Source: Clostridium_AI sp964409685 (GTDB lineage Bacteria; Bacillota; Clostridia; Lachnospirales; Lachnospiraceae). From it: a DNA stretch of 64,000 nucleotides. The translations under genes were made by a program, and so were the position numbers. Below, piece by piece: positions 33,688-43,191 of the stretch (the first letter of the stretch is position 1; each line of letters starts with the position of its first letter). The stretch spans positions 1 to 64,000 of the forward strand of contig CAYPEJ010000004.1 of the NCBI GenBank assembly GCA_964409685.1. Reading direction: 5' to 3'. Below the pieces are notes generated by a model that saw only the letters and a program-made list of their open reading frames with translations, was not told the origin of the DNA and did not search any database.

Positions 33688-34776
33688 ATGAAACTTAATA
33701 TTTCAGTAATACCAGGCGATGGTATTGGACCAGAGATTGTAGGTGAGGCAAAGAAAGTGTTGGATGCAGTTGCAAAGAAGTATAATCATGAGATAGATTA
33801 TACGGAGTTATTAATGGGAGGTGCATCCATTGACGTACATGGTATTCCATTAACAGATGAGACCATTGAAAAGGCTAAGAGTAGTGACGCTGTATTAATG
33901 GGTTCTATTGGAGGTAACACATCCACTTCACCTTGGTATAAATTATCCCCAGATAAGAGACCAGAAGCAGGTTTATTAAAACTTAGAAAAGCTTTAAATT
34001 TATTCGCCAATCTTCGTCCAGCAGTACTTTACGATGAATTAAAAGGTGCTTGCCCATTAAAAGAAGAAATCATCGGCGATGGATTTGATATGATGATTAT
34101 GCGTGAGCTTACAGGCGGTTTGTATTTTGGAGAAAGAAAAACAGTGGAAGAAAATGGCGTTATGACAGCCTATGATTCCCTTACATATAATGAAAATGAA
34201 ATTAGAAGAATTGCCAAACGTGGATTTGATATTGCAATGAAACGTGGCAAAAAAGTTACAAGTGTAGACAAAGCAAATGTATTAGATTCCTCTAGATTAT
34301 GGAGAAAAATCGTAGAAGAAGTAGCGAAAGATTATCCAGAAGTTTCTTATGAACATATGCTTGTTGACAATTGTGCTATGCAATTAGTAAAAGACCCAAA
34401 ACAATTTGATGTTATTTTAACTGAAAATATGTTTGGAGATATTTTATCCGACGAAGCAAGTATGGTAACAGGTTCTATTGGTATGTTAGCATCTGCAAGT
34501 TTAAATGATACCAAATTTGGCTTATATGAACCAAGTCATGGTTCAGCACCAGATATCGCAGGAAAAGGAATTGCCAATCCACTAGCAACAATCTTATCCG
34601 CAGCTATGATGTTACGTTATTCCTTTGATTTAGACCAAGAAGCAGATGATATTGAAAATGCAGTAAAAGCTGTTTTAAAAGCAGGTTATAGAACGGTAGA
34701 CATTATGTCAGAAGGAAAAACACAAGTTGGTACAGTTGAGATGGGTGATATTTTAGTAAAAGAAATTTTAAAATAA
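33688..34776 (+). CDS. leuB: 3-isopropylmalate dehydrogenase
   Basis: Oxidises and decarboxylates 3-isopropylmalate with NAD in leucine synthesis. The 362-residue protein carries VIPGDGIGPEIV, the substrate arginines in LRKALNLFANLRP and MIMRELTGGLYFG, DKANVLDSSRLWR, and the metal aspartates in ENMFGDILSDEASMV. EPSHGSAPDIAGKGIANP is the NAD-binding signature. It is the first gene after the T-box leader; leuA, leuC and leuD are not in the window. The GAAAGGAAG ribosome-binding site supports the start. Confidence 0.96.
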   Translation: MKLNISVIPGDGIGPEIVGEAKKVLDAVAKKYNHEIDYTELLMGGASIDVHGIPLTDETIEKAKSSDAVLMGSIGGNTSTSPWYKLSPDKRPEAGLLKLRKALNLFANLRPAVLYDELKGACPLKEEIIGDGFDMMIMRELTGGLYFGERKTVEENGVMTAYDSLTYNENEIRRIAKRGFDIAMKRGKKVTSVDKANVLDSSRLWRKIVEEVAKDYPEVSYEHMLVDNCAMQLVKDPKQFDVILTENMFGDILSDEASMVTGSIGMLASASLNDTKFGLYEPSHGSAPDIAGKGIANPLATILSAAMMLRYSFDLDQEADDIENAVKAVLKAGYRTVDIMSEGKTQVGTVEMGDILVKEILK

Positions 34777-34850
34777 AATTGTATACAATCTACCGTATCT
34801 CCATAGTGGAATACGGATTTCCATAAAAATGAACAGAAAGAAGGAAGATT

Positions 34851-36515
34851 ATGAAAAGTGATACAGTAAAATGCGGAATGCAACAAGCGCCACACAGATC
34901 TTTATTTAACGCCTTAGGGCTAACAAAAGAAGAATTAGATAGACCATTAGTTGGTATCGTTAGTTCTTATAATGAAATTGTTCCAGGTCATATGAATATT
35001 GATAAAATTGTAGAAGCAGTTAAATTGGGTGTTGCCATGGCAGGTGGTACTCCTAGAGTGTTCCCAGCAATTGCAGTATGTGATGGTATCGCTATGGGAC
35101 ATATTGGAATGAAATATTCCTTAGTAACAAGAGATTTAATTGCAGATTCTACAGAATGTATGGCATTAGCACATCAATTTGATGCGTTAGTTATGATTCC
35201 AAACTGTGATAAAAACGTTCCAGGTCTTTTAATGGCAGCAGCAAGATTAAATATCCCAACTGTATTCGTAAGTGGTGGTCCAATGCTTGCAGGTCGTGTA
35301 AAAGGGGAAAAGAGAAGTCTTTCTTCTATGTTCGAAGCAGTAGGTTCTTACGCAGCTGGAACTATGACAGAAGAAGATGTATTAGAATTTGAGAATAAAG
35401 CATGTCCTACCTGTGGTTCCTGTTCTGGTATGTATACAGCAAACAGTATGAACTGCTTAACAGAAGCTATCGGTATGGGCTTACAAGGAAATGGTACGAT
35501 TCCAGCCGTTTACTCTGAGAGAATCAAGCTTGCAAAACATGCAGGTATGAAAGTTATGGAATTATTAGAAAAGAACATTCGCCCAAGAGATATTATGACG
35601 GAAGCTGCATTTATGAATGCGTTAACAGTGGATATGGCGTTAGGATGTTCTACAAATACGATGTTACATTTACCAGCAATTGCGCATGAAGCAGGCGTAA
35701 ACTTAAATATGGAAATTGCAAATGAAATCAGTGCAAAGACTCCGAATTTATGTCATTTAGCTCCAGCTGGTTATACATATATGGAAGATTTAAATGAAGC
35801 AGGCGGTGTATACGCTGTTATGAACGAGTTAAGCAAGAAGAACTTACTTAACTTAGATTTAATTACAGCAACTGGAAAAACCGTCGGCGAAAACATTCAA
35901 GGTGTTTGTAACCGTAATCCAGAAGTGATCCGTCCAGTAGAAAATCCATACAGTGAAACAGGTGGAATTGCTGTATTAACAGGTAATCTAGCTCCAGATT
36001 CTGGTGTTGTAAAACGTTCCGCAGTAGTTCCAGAAATGATGGTACATCAAGGACCTGCAAGAGTATTTGATTGTGAAGAAGATGCAATCGAAGCAATTAA
36101 AGGTGGAAAAATTGTATCTGGTGATGTAGTCGTAATTCGTTATGAAGGACCAAAAGGTGGTCCAGGTATGAGAGAAATGTTAAATCCAACATCTGCAATC
36201 GCAGGTATGGGATTAGGTTCCTCTGTAGCACTTATTACAGACGGACGTTTCTCAGGTGCATCCCGTGGTGCTTCTATCGGTCACGTATCACCAGAGGCGG
36301 CAGTAGGTGGACCTATTGCATTAGTAGAAGAAGGCGATATCATTTCCATTGATATTCCAAATAATAAATTAGATATTTTAGTATCAGACGAAGAGTTAGC
36401 TAAGAGAAAAGCTGCTTGGACACCAAGAGAACCAAAAGTGACAACAGGATATTTATCTCGTTATGCTAAGATGGTTACCTCGGGTAATAGAGGTGCTGTT
36501 TTAGAGGTAAAATAG
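34851..36515 (+). CDS. ilvD: Dihydroxy-acid dehydratase
   Basis: An iron-sulfur enzyme that dehydrates dihydroxyisovalerate and dihydroxymethylvalerate in valine and isoleucine synthesis. The 554-residue length is normal. Cluster cysteines are in NCDKNVPG and CPTCGSCSGMYTANSMNCLTEA. SDGRFSGASRG-type residues appear as TDGRFSGASRG near the C-terminus. Its short leader from leuB includes a small hairpin (CCGTAT/ATACGG) without a T run. Being oxygen-sensitive, it fits an anaerobic host. Confidence 0.96.
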   Translation: MKSDTVKCGMQQAPHRSLFNALGLTKEELDRPLVGIVSSYNEIVPGHMNIDKIVEAVKLGVAMAGGTPRVFPAIAVCDGIAMGHIGMKYSLVTRDLIADSTECMALAHQFDALVMIPNCDKNVPGLLMAAARLNIPTVFVSGGPMLAGRVKGEKRSLSSMFEAVGSYAAGTMTEEDVLEFENKACPTCGSCSGMYTANSMNCLTEAIGMGLQGNGTIPAVYSERIKLAKHAGMKVMELLEKNIRPRDIMTEAAFMNALTVDMALGCSTNTMLHLPAIAHEAGVNLNMEIANEISAKTPNLCHLAPAGYTYMEDLNEAGGVYAVMNELSKKNLLNLDLITATGKTVGENIQGVCNRNPEVIRPVENPYSETGGIAVLTGNLAPDSGVVKRSAVVPEMMVHQGPARVFDCEEDAIEAIKGGKIVSGDVVVIRYEGPKGGPGMREMLNPTSAIAGMGLGSSVALITDGRFSGASRGASIGHVSPEAAVGGPIALVEEGDIISIDIPNNKLDILVSDEELAKRKAAWTPREPKVTTGYLSRYAKMVTSGNRGAVLEVK

Positions 36516-36547
36516 GCATATAAAAAGACTTATGAAAGAGGTGCAAT

Positions 36548-38215
36548 ATGCAATTAACAGGATCACAGATTTTAGTTGAATGTTTGAAAGAGCAAGGCGT
36601 GGATACCATATTTGGGTATCCAGGCGGAGCCATTCTTAATATTTATGATGAATTATACCGACATCCAGAAATTAAACATATTTTAACATCTCATGAGCAA
36701 GGTGCGTCCCATGCAGCAGATGGTTTTGCAAGATCTACTGGCAAAGTTGGAGTATGTATGGCAACAAGTGGACCTGGTGCAACAAACTTAGTGACTGGTA
36801 TTGCAACTGCATACATGGATAGTGTTCCAATGGTAGCTATTACATGTAATGTTACAAATGCATTATTAGGAAAAGATAGTTTTCAAGAAATTGACATTGC
36901 AGGTGTTACTATGCCAATCACAAAGCATAGCTTCATTGTAAAAGACGTAAATAAACTTGCCACAACGGTTCGTAGGGCATTTAAAATTGCGCAATCTGGT
37001 CGTCCAGGTCCTGTTCTTGTAGATATTACAAAAGATGTTACAGCGGCAAAAGCGGAATACATAAAAGAAGTTCCAGCTATTATTTCAAGGGTTGGAGATA
37101 CCATTACAGAAGATGGAATTGCAGAAGCAGTAAAATTAATCCGTGAATCAAGTAAACCAATGATTTTTGTTGGTGGAGGCGCTGTAATAGCCAATGCAGG
37201 ACAGGAATTAAAAGAATTTGTTGAGAAAGTAGATGCACCAGTTACGGATACCTTAATGGGAAAAGGCGCATTTGATGGTTCTAGTAAATACTACACAGGT
37301 ATGCTTGGTATGCATGGAACAAAGACAGCCAATCTAAGTGTGACCGAATGTGATTTACTTATCGTAGTAGGTTCTCGTTTTTCAGATCGTGTAACAGGAG
37401 ATACGAGTAAATTTGCTAAAAATGCAAAAATTCTTCAGATTGATATTGATCCAGCAGAAGTAAATAAAAACGTAGTAGTAGATTATAGTATTATTGGAGA
37501 TATCAAATTAGTACTTGATATTTTAAATAAGAAATTAGAAAGACAAAATCATAGCGAGTGGATCGCTCATGTCATGGAGCGAAAAGAAGTAATGCCATTA
37601 TCTTATAATGAAGATAAGTTAACAGGACCATATATTATTGAGAAAATTTCTGAGATTACAGATGGTGAAGCAATTATTACAACAGAAGTTGGTCAACATC
37701 AGATGTGGGCAGCACAGTATTATAAATATAGAAAGCCTAGAACTTTAATAACATCAGGTGGACTTGGTACGATGGGATATGGATTAGGAGCCAGTATTGG
37801 TGCAAAAGTAGCCAATCCAGATACACCAGTATTTAACATTGCAGGAGATGGCTGCTTCCGTATGAATATGAATGAAATAGCAACAGCAACTCGTTACAAT
37901 ATCCCAATTATACAAGTAGTATTTAACAATAGTGTATTAGGAATGGTTAGACAGTGGCAGACTTTGTTCTATGGACAAAGATATTCACATACAATTTTAA
38001 ATGATCAAGTAGACTTTGTGAAATTAGCAGAAGCAATGGGTGCGAAAGCATACCGTGTAACTACGAAAGAAGAAGTGGAACCAGTAATTCGTGAAGCAAT
38101 GTCATTAGGTGTTCCAGTTGTAATTGATTGTATCATAGATAGTGATGATAAGGTTTGGCCAATGGTTGCCCCAGGTGCAGCAATCGACCAAGTTATGACA
38201 GAAGATGACTTTTAA
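36548..38215 (+). CDS. ilvB: Acetolactate synthase large (catalytic) subunit
   Basis: Thiamine-diphosphate enzyme joining two pyruvates (or pyruvate and 2-oxobutyrate) in the first common step of branched-chain synthesis. The 555 residues contain FGYPGGAILNIYD, the catalytic glutamate in TSHEQGASHAADG, the FAD-binding middle domain, and the ThDP motif GDGCFRMNMNEIATATRYNIPIIQVVFNN. It is the last gene of the T-box operon. Its regulatory subunit gene ilvN is not adjacent but 23 kb upstream next to ilvC, so the two subunits are controlled by different leaders. No clear terminator follows before the serC promoter. Confidence 0.96.
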   Translation: MQLTGSQILVECLKEQGVDTIFGYPGGAILNIYDELYRHPEIKHILTSHEQGASHAADGFARSTGKVGVCMATSGPGATNLVTGIATAYMDSVPMVAITCNVTNALLGKDSFQEIDIAGVTMPITKHSFIVKDVNKLATTVRRAFKIAQSGRPGPVLVDITKDVTAAKAEYIKEVPAIISRVGDTITEDGIAEAVKLIRESSKPMIFVGGGAVIANAGQELKEFVEKVDAPVTDTLMGKGAFDGSSKYYTGMLGMHGTKTANLSVTECDLLIVVGSRFSDRVTGDTSKFAKNAKILQIDIDPAEVNKNVVVDYSIIGDIKLVLDILNKKLERQNHSEWIAHVMERKEVMPLSYNEDKLTGPYIIEKISEITDGEAIITTEVGQHQMWAAQYYKYRKPRTLITSGGLGTMGYGLGASIGAKVANPDTPVFNIAGDGCFRMNMNEIATATRYNIPIIQVVFNNSVLGMVRQWQTLFYGQRYSHTILNDQVDFVKLAEAMGAKAYRVTTKEEVEPVIREAMSLGVPVVIDCIIDSDDKVWPMVAPGAAIDQVMTEDDF

Positions 38216-38238
38216 CAAGCCAAATAAACAAATAAGCA

Positions 38239-38267
38239 TTGACTAAAAAAAAGCATAGACTTATAAT
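38239..38267 (+). promoter_or_regulatory. Sigma-A promoter of serC-serA
   Basis: TTGACT and a perfect TATAAT are 17 bases apart, giving a leader of about 50 bases to the serC start. Confidence 0.82.
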
Positions 38268-38323
38268 AATTCTTAAATAGAAAAAAATGCTATTTATGGA
38301 AGATTTAAAGGAGGAAATATACA

Positions 38324-39406
38324 GTGGCACGAGTTTATAACTTTTCAGCAGGTCCAGCAGTATTGCCGGAGGAAGTATTAAGAGAAGCAGCAGACGAGAT
38401 GCTTGATTATCAAGGAACTGGTATGTCTGTTATGGAGATGAGCCATCGTTCAAAGGCGTATGACAAGATTATCAAGGATGCAGAACAAGATTTAAGAGAT
38501 TTAATGAACATCCCAGATAATTATAAAGTATTATTCTTACAAGGTGGAGCATCCCAGCAATTTGCGATGATTCCAATGAATTTAATGAAGAATAAGGTAG
38601 CAGATTACATAGTAACAGGCCAATGGGCTAAAAAAGCATATCAAGAAGCAGGTAAATATGGTAAAGCAAACAAAATTGCTTCATCCGAAGATAAAACATT
38701 CTCTTATATTCCTGACTGTTCCGATCTTCCAATCAGCGAAGATGCAGATTATGTATACATATGTGAAAACAATACTATTTATGGTACAAAATTCAAGACA
38801 TTGCCTAACACAAAAGGTAAGACTTTAGTTTCAGACGTATCATCATGCTTTTTATCAGAGCCAATTGATGTAACAAAATACGGAGTTATATATGGTGGGG
38901 TGCAAAAGAATATTGGGCCTGCAGGTGTAGTTATCGTAATTATCCGTGAAGATTTAATTACAGAAGATGTTTTAGAAGGAACTCCAACTATGCTACAATA
39001 CAAGATCCATGCAGATGCAGAATCTTTATACAACACACCGCCAGCTTATGGTATATATATCTGCGGTAAAGTATTTAAATGGCTTAAGAAAATGGGCGGT
39101 TTAGCTGTGATGAAAGAAAAGAATGAAGAAAAAGCAAAAATTCTTTATGATTTCCTTGATTCTAGTGAATTATTTAAAGGAACTGTAAGACCAGAAGATC
39201 GTTCCTTGATGAATGTACCATTTGTAACAGGCGACGCAGATCTTGATGCTAAGTTTGTAAAAGAAGCAAAAGAAGCAGGATTCGAAAATCTAAAAGGTCA
39301 TAGAACCGTAGGCGGTATGCGTGCAAGTATTTACAATGCGATGCCAAAAGAAGGCGTTGAAAAGTTAGTTGAGTTTATGAAAAAGTTCGAAGCAGAAAAT
39401 AAATAA
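38324..39406 (+). CDS. serC: Phosphoserine aminotransferase
   Basis: Converts 3-phosphohydroxypyruvate to phosphoserine with PLP. The 360-residue protein opens with ARVYNFSAGPAVLPEEVL, has LFLQGGASQQFAMIPMNL for phosphate binding and the PLP lysine in YGGVQKNIGPAGV. The C-terminal FENLKGHRTVGGMRASIYNAMP is the serine-family signature. The start is GTG with an AAAGGAGG site eight bases upstream. serA follows 30 bases later, so the two enzymes of the serine branch are made together; serB is not seen here. Confidence 0.95.
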   Translation: MARVYNFSAGPAVLPEEVLREAADEMLDYQGTGMSVMEMSHRSKAYDKIIKDAEQDLRDLMNIPDNYKVLFLQGGASQQFAMIPMNLMKNKVADYIVTGQWAKKAYQEAGKYGKANKIASSEDKTFSYIPDCSDLPISEDADYVYICENNTIYGTKFKTLPNTKGKTLVSDVSSCFLSEPIDVTKYGVIYGGVQKNIGPAGVVIVIIREDLITEDVLEGTPTMLQYKIHADAESLYNTPPAYGIYICGKVFKWLKKMGGLAVMKEKNEEKAKILYDFLDSSELFKGTVRPEDRSLMNVPFVTGDADLDAKFVKEAKEAGFENLKGHRTVGGMRASIYNAMPKEGVEKLVEFMKKFEAENK

Positions 39407-39436
39407 GTAGATCTTATATAAAATTTGGAGGACATT

Positions 39437-40600
39437 ATGGCAAAAATTAATTGTTTAAATAAGATATCTCCTGTTGGTTTAGATTTACTCACAGATAACT
39501 ATACACAAACAGAAGATGTAGCAGAAGCAGACGCAATATTAGTGCGTAGTGCAGCAATGCACGATATGGATTTTTCCGATAAATTAATAGCAATTGCAAG
39601 AGCAGGTGCAGGTACCAATAATATTCCTTTAGATAAATGTGCCGAACAAGGTATCGTTGTATTTAATACACCAGGTGCCAATGCAAATGGTGTAAAGGAA
39701 TTAGTAACTTGTGCAATGCTTATGGCATCCAGAGATATCATCGGTGGTATTGAATGGTGTAAGGAAAATGAAACTGATCCAGACGTTAAGAAGAAAATGG
39801 AGAAAGTAAAATCTCAATTTGCTGGAAATGAAATTAAGGGTAAGAAATTAGGTGTCATCGGTTTAGGAGCAATCGGTGTATTAGTTGCTAATGCAGCAAA
39901 CCGTCTAGGTATGGATGTATATGGAACAGACCCATTCTTATCTGTACAACATGCGCTAGATATGTCTAGAGACATTACATTAGTAAAAACAAGAGAAGAA
40001 ATATTCAAACAGTGTGATTACATAACAGTACATGCGCCATTATTAGATGATACAAGAGAGATGATCAACAAAGATACTCTTGCTATGATGAAAGATGGTG
40101 TAGTAATTTTAAATTATGCTAGAGATCTTTTGGTATGCGAAGAAGATATGAAAGCGGCATTAGAATCTGGTAAAGTTGCAAAATATATGTGTGATTTCCC
40201 AAGTACAACATTTGCAGGTGTTAAAAATGTCATTGCAACACCTCACTTGGGAGCTTCTACAGCTGAATCAGAAGATAATTGCGCAATTATGGCAGTAAAT
40301 CAGATTATGGACTTCGTGGAAAATGGTAATATTAAAAACTCTGTAAACTATCCTGCTTGTGATGTAGGTGTATGCGCGACAGAGGGACGTATTGCAATTA
40401 ACCATAAAAATGTTCCAAGTATGCTTACACAATTTACTGGCGTATTTGCAGAAGAAGGTATCAATATTGAAAACATGGTAAATAAGAGCCGTGGAGAGTA
40501 TGCATATTCAGTATTTGATATTTGTTCTACATCTACTGCGCATTTAGTAGAGCAACTTGAAAAGATTGACGGAGTATTGAAAGTTCGTATTGTCAAATAG
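39437..40600 (+). CDS. serA: D-3-phosphoglycerate dehydrogenase
   Basis: Oxidises 3-phosphoglycerate to 3-phosphohydroxypyruvate, the first step of serine synthesis. The 387-residue protein has the NAD-binding motif KLGVIGLGAIGVLVANAA, the catalytic arginine and glutamate regions (VVILNYARDLLVCEED and CDFPSTTFAGVKNVIATPHLGAST with the histidine), and a C-terminal ACT domain (about 315-387) for serine feedback. The region between is short, so this is the form without the ASB domain. I chose the ATG that has GGAGG six bases upstream rather than an in-frame TTG 12 bases earlier. A terminator follows. Confidence 0.95.
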   Translation: MAKINCLNKISPVGLDLLTDNYTQTEDVAEADAILVRSAAMHDMDFSDKLIAIARAGAGTNNIPLDKCAEQGIVVFNTPGANANGVKELVTCAMLMASRDIIGGIEWCKENETDPDVKKKMEKVKSQFAGNEIKGKKLGVIGLGAIGVLVANAANRLGMDVYGTDPFLSVQHALDMSRDITLVKTREEIFKQCDYITVHAPLLDDTREMINKDTLAMMKDGVVILNYARDLLVCEEDMKAALESGKVAKYMCDFPSTTFAGVKNVIATPHLGASTAESEDNCAIMAVNQIMDFVENGNIKNSVNYPACDVGVCATEGRIAINHKNVPSMLTQFTGVFAEEGINIENMVNKSRGEYAYSVFDICSTSTAHLVEQLEKIDGVLKVRIVK

Positions 40601-40666
40601 GTCAAATCATTCAATTGCTTAAATTCAAACAAATTTAGATAAGTAAAGTAGTGAAATATGAAATAG

Positions 40667-40705
40667 AGCACCTGTGGTTTAACAGACAAATCACAGGTGC
40701 TTTTG
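40667..40705 (+). terminator. Rho-independent terminator after serA
   Basis: AGCACCTGTG and CACAGGTGCT form a perfect ten-base stem followed by TTTTGTTTT. It ends only a few bases before the ribosome-binding site of the chemotaxis receptor gene. Confidence 0.88.
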
Positions 40706-40718
40706 TTTTGAGGGGGTA

Positions 40719-42389
40719 ATGCAAGTGAAGAAGAGAAGAGGTTCTTTTTTAATTCGTATTATGTTTATGGTTACAGTGCCTGTTATTTTACTTGGAACGA
40801 TACTGAATGTATTTGTAGATATGAAATTCTATGAAGAAGGATATGAGGCATTAGAAAGCAGAATTTCCGACTCAGCTGCCTTTACAAGTATGCTCTTAAA
40901 TCCTGGTGCAACCGAAGAAAATCAAGATGCACTTGATTACGTAAAAGAAAATAATGGATATTATGGAACGGTCTTTTTTGATAATGGAGCATATGAAGCA
41001 ACAAGCTTTACAAAAGAAGTTAACATAGAGTTAATCAATATGATTGTTAACAATCAACAATTAGCGAAAGCACTGAACAGTAACGAAGGGTATTTTGCAA
41101 AAGATGTAAAATTAGATGGAGTGTCGTGGGAACTATATTTTCATACAATTTCACATATAGAAGATGGCCAGCAAGGTATTTTGGTATTAGGCATAGAAAC
41201 GGATGAATTAACAGGTAGTTTCAGAAGATTTTCAGGACAAGTTTTAATTGCGACACTTGTACTTTTAGCAGCTTCGTACTATATGAGTATCAAAAATGGG
41301 TTGCGAATTACCAAGCACGTACTTGCTGTGGAAGCACATATTGATTCTATGTCAAAAGGTGATCTTTCCAAAGAAATGGATGCTCATATTCTAAAACGAA
41401 GAGATGAATTAGGGGATATGGCAAGAAAGCTAAATGTACTAAAGATGGAATGGAGAAAGATAATTGCATGTATCATAGAAAAGTCTCAAGATTTATCGGA
41501 AGCATCTGGAGTATTAAGTGAAGATTCTATTTATAACGCAAGGATTGCAGTGGACTTTTCAAGGGCTTTAGATGATATTGCTAAAGGCTCCATGTCACAT
41601 GCACAAGAAACACAAGCATCCCTAGAACAAATGAAAGAAGTAGGAGAAGTAATTGAAACGACCTATGCAGAATTAAGAACCCTAATTGATAATGCAGGAA
41701 ATATGCGTAATGCGGGAGACCGTGCTTCTATAACCATATCAGAACTCTTTGAAATGAACGAAAATACAATTCATTCTATTGAAAAAATCTCAAAACAAAC
41801 ATTTGTCACAAATGAATCCGTAAATCAAATTAGTGAAGCAGTTAGCATTATTAATTCCATCGCAAGCCAAACCAGCTTACTTGCTTTAAATGCCAGTATC
41901 GAAGCAGCACGCGCAGGAGAAGACGGCAGGGGATTTGCAGTTGTTGCAGGTGAAATTCAAAACTTAGCCGAACAAACCAATGCCTCCGTAAAACAAATTG
42001 ATAAAACAATTCAAAAACTATTAAGTGAGTCCAACGAAATGGTTGTCGTTATGGAGGAAGTAAATCAAACGGTTCAAGAACAAACTCAGAAGTGTTTGAA
42101 TACAAAACATGAATTTGAGGAAGTAAGTGAGGGAATTATTTCTTCCGTAACAGAAATTCAAAAGGTACAAGATAACTTTGGACGTATTGAACATGCAAAA
42201 GCGAAAATTGTACAGGCATTAACAGTACTTGCAAATCTTGCACAAGAAAGTGCTGCAACCACACAGGAAGCAACTGCGTCGTGTGAAGAATTATCAGGAA
42301 AGACAGAAGGTATTGCACAATCCTCTGTCAAATTAGATGACATTTCAAAAGCATTAAATCAGACAGTAGAGTCTTTTATTATGGAATAG
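40719..42389 (+). CDS. Methyl-accepting chemotaxis protein
   Basis: A 556-residue membrane chemoreceptor. The first transmembrane helix is at about residues 12-32, an extracellular Cache-like sensor covers about 35-165, the second helix is at about 170-190, a HAMP-like linker follows, and the cytoplasmic signalling coiled coil runs from about 250 to the end. The hairpin tip reads INSIASQTSLLALNASIEAARAGEDGRGFAVVAGEI, the highly conserved CheA/CheW contact. The ligand is unknown. It starts just after the serA terminator, so any promoter must overlap that hairpin or lie upstream of it. A GAGGGGG site precedes the ATG; a GTG six bases later is also possible. Confidence 0.95.
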   Translation: MQVKKRRGSFLIRIMFMVTVPVILLGTILNVFVDMKFYEEGYEALESRISDSAAFTSMLLNPGATEENQDALDYVKENNGYYGTVFFDNGAYEATSFTKEVNIELINMIVNNQQLAKALNSNEGYFAKDVKLDGVSWELYFHTISHIEDGQQGILVLGIETDELTGSFRRFSGQVLIATLVLLAASYYMSIKNGLRITKHVLAVEAHIDSMSKGDLSKEMDAHILKRRDELGDMARKLNVLKMEWRKIIACIIEKSQDLSEASGVLSEDSIYNARIAVDFSRALDDIAKGSMSHAQETQASLEQMKEVGEVIETTYAELRTLIDNAGNMRNAGDRASITISELFEMNENTIHSIEKISKQTFVTNESVNQISEAVSIINSIASQTSLLALNASIEAARAGEDGRGFAVVAGEIQNLAEQTNASVKQIDKTIQKLLSESNEMVVVMEEVNQTVQEQTQKCLNTKHEFEEVSEGIISSVTEIQKVQDNFGRIEHAKAKIVQALTVLANLAQESAATTQEATASCEELSGKTEGIAQSSVKLDDISKALNQTVESFIME

Positions 42390-42512
42390 ATTGATACAAT
42401 AGAAGTCCTTTTGAACCAAAATAAAAATTGACGAAACGTAAAAAGAATAAGATATATCTAATTCGGTTATGCTACTAATAAGACTTGGTATCAAAAGAAG
42501 GAATGTCCAAAT

Positions 42513-43112
42513 ATGAATCATACGCTTACAGATTATACTTATTCAAATCAAATGTACTTATATTATATTTTAGCAAATAGCGCAGCACCAGTTTTCGTGG
42601 GAATCAAACCATCATGCCTTGTTACCATATGGAAATATCGAATTGCAGATATGAATCTGAATCAATTTGTACAAGAACAGATATTTCAGAAAAAGTACGG
42701 TTGTGAATTCAAGATTTTATTAGAAACGGATTTATATTACTTGCTTTTTTGCTATCACAAAGAACTATTAGTAGAGACTTTAGAACAATTTAAGGACACT
42801 CCAATTATGAGCCAATACGCCGTAGGGGATGGCCTAGAAGAAAATCTTCATATTTTGATGGAAAAAATGAAAATCTGCCATACAGAACATCATATATTTC
42901 CACATGAAGTTGGAATTTTTTTAGGTTATCCACTATGGGATGTAGAAGGCTTTATCCAGAATAATGGACAAAATTATAAAATTGTTGGTTATTGGAAAGT
43001 GTATGACGATGTAGTAGGAGCAATACGCAAATTTCAGGAATATGACCGTCGAAAAAGACAGGCACTCTGCATTTTTCAACAGTATACTGAGAGAAATAAT
43101 CACAAAAAATGA
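42513..43112 (+). CDS. DUF3793 family protein
   Basis: A 199-residue soluble protein of the DUF3793 family, frequent in Clostridia and of unknown function. The recognisable family core is FPHEVGIFLGYPLWDVEGFIQNNGQNYKIVGYWKVYDD (about residues 130-168). The N-terminal part contains IKPSCLVTIWK and a cysteine-bearing region. It stands between the chemoreceptor and the CobW genes, 80 bases before the latter, and could share their transcript. In some genomes these genes lie beside metal-related genes, but I cannot derive a role from the sequence. Confidence 0.82.
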   Translation: MNHTLTDYTYSNQMYLYYILANSAAPVFVGIKPSCLVTIWKYRIADMNLNQFVQEQIFQKKYGCEFKILLETDLYYLLFCYHKELLVETLEQFKDTPIMSQYAVGDGLEENLHILMEKMKICHTEHHIFPHEVGIFLGYPLWDVEGFIQNNGQNYKIVGYWKVYDDVVGAIRKFQEYDRRKRQALCIFQQYTERNNHKK

Positions 43113-43191
43113 GAAAAAAGGTATCCAGTTTGTATAAAAAGTGGTAAAATTTATTACTGTGAACATGCAGATAGGAAAGAAGGTTTAAGAA

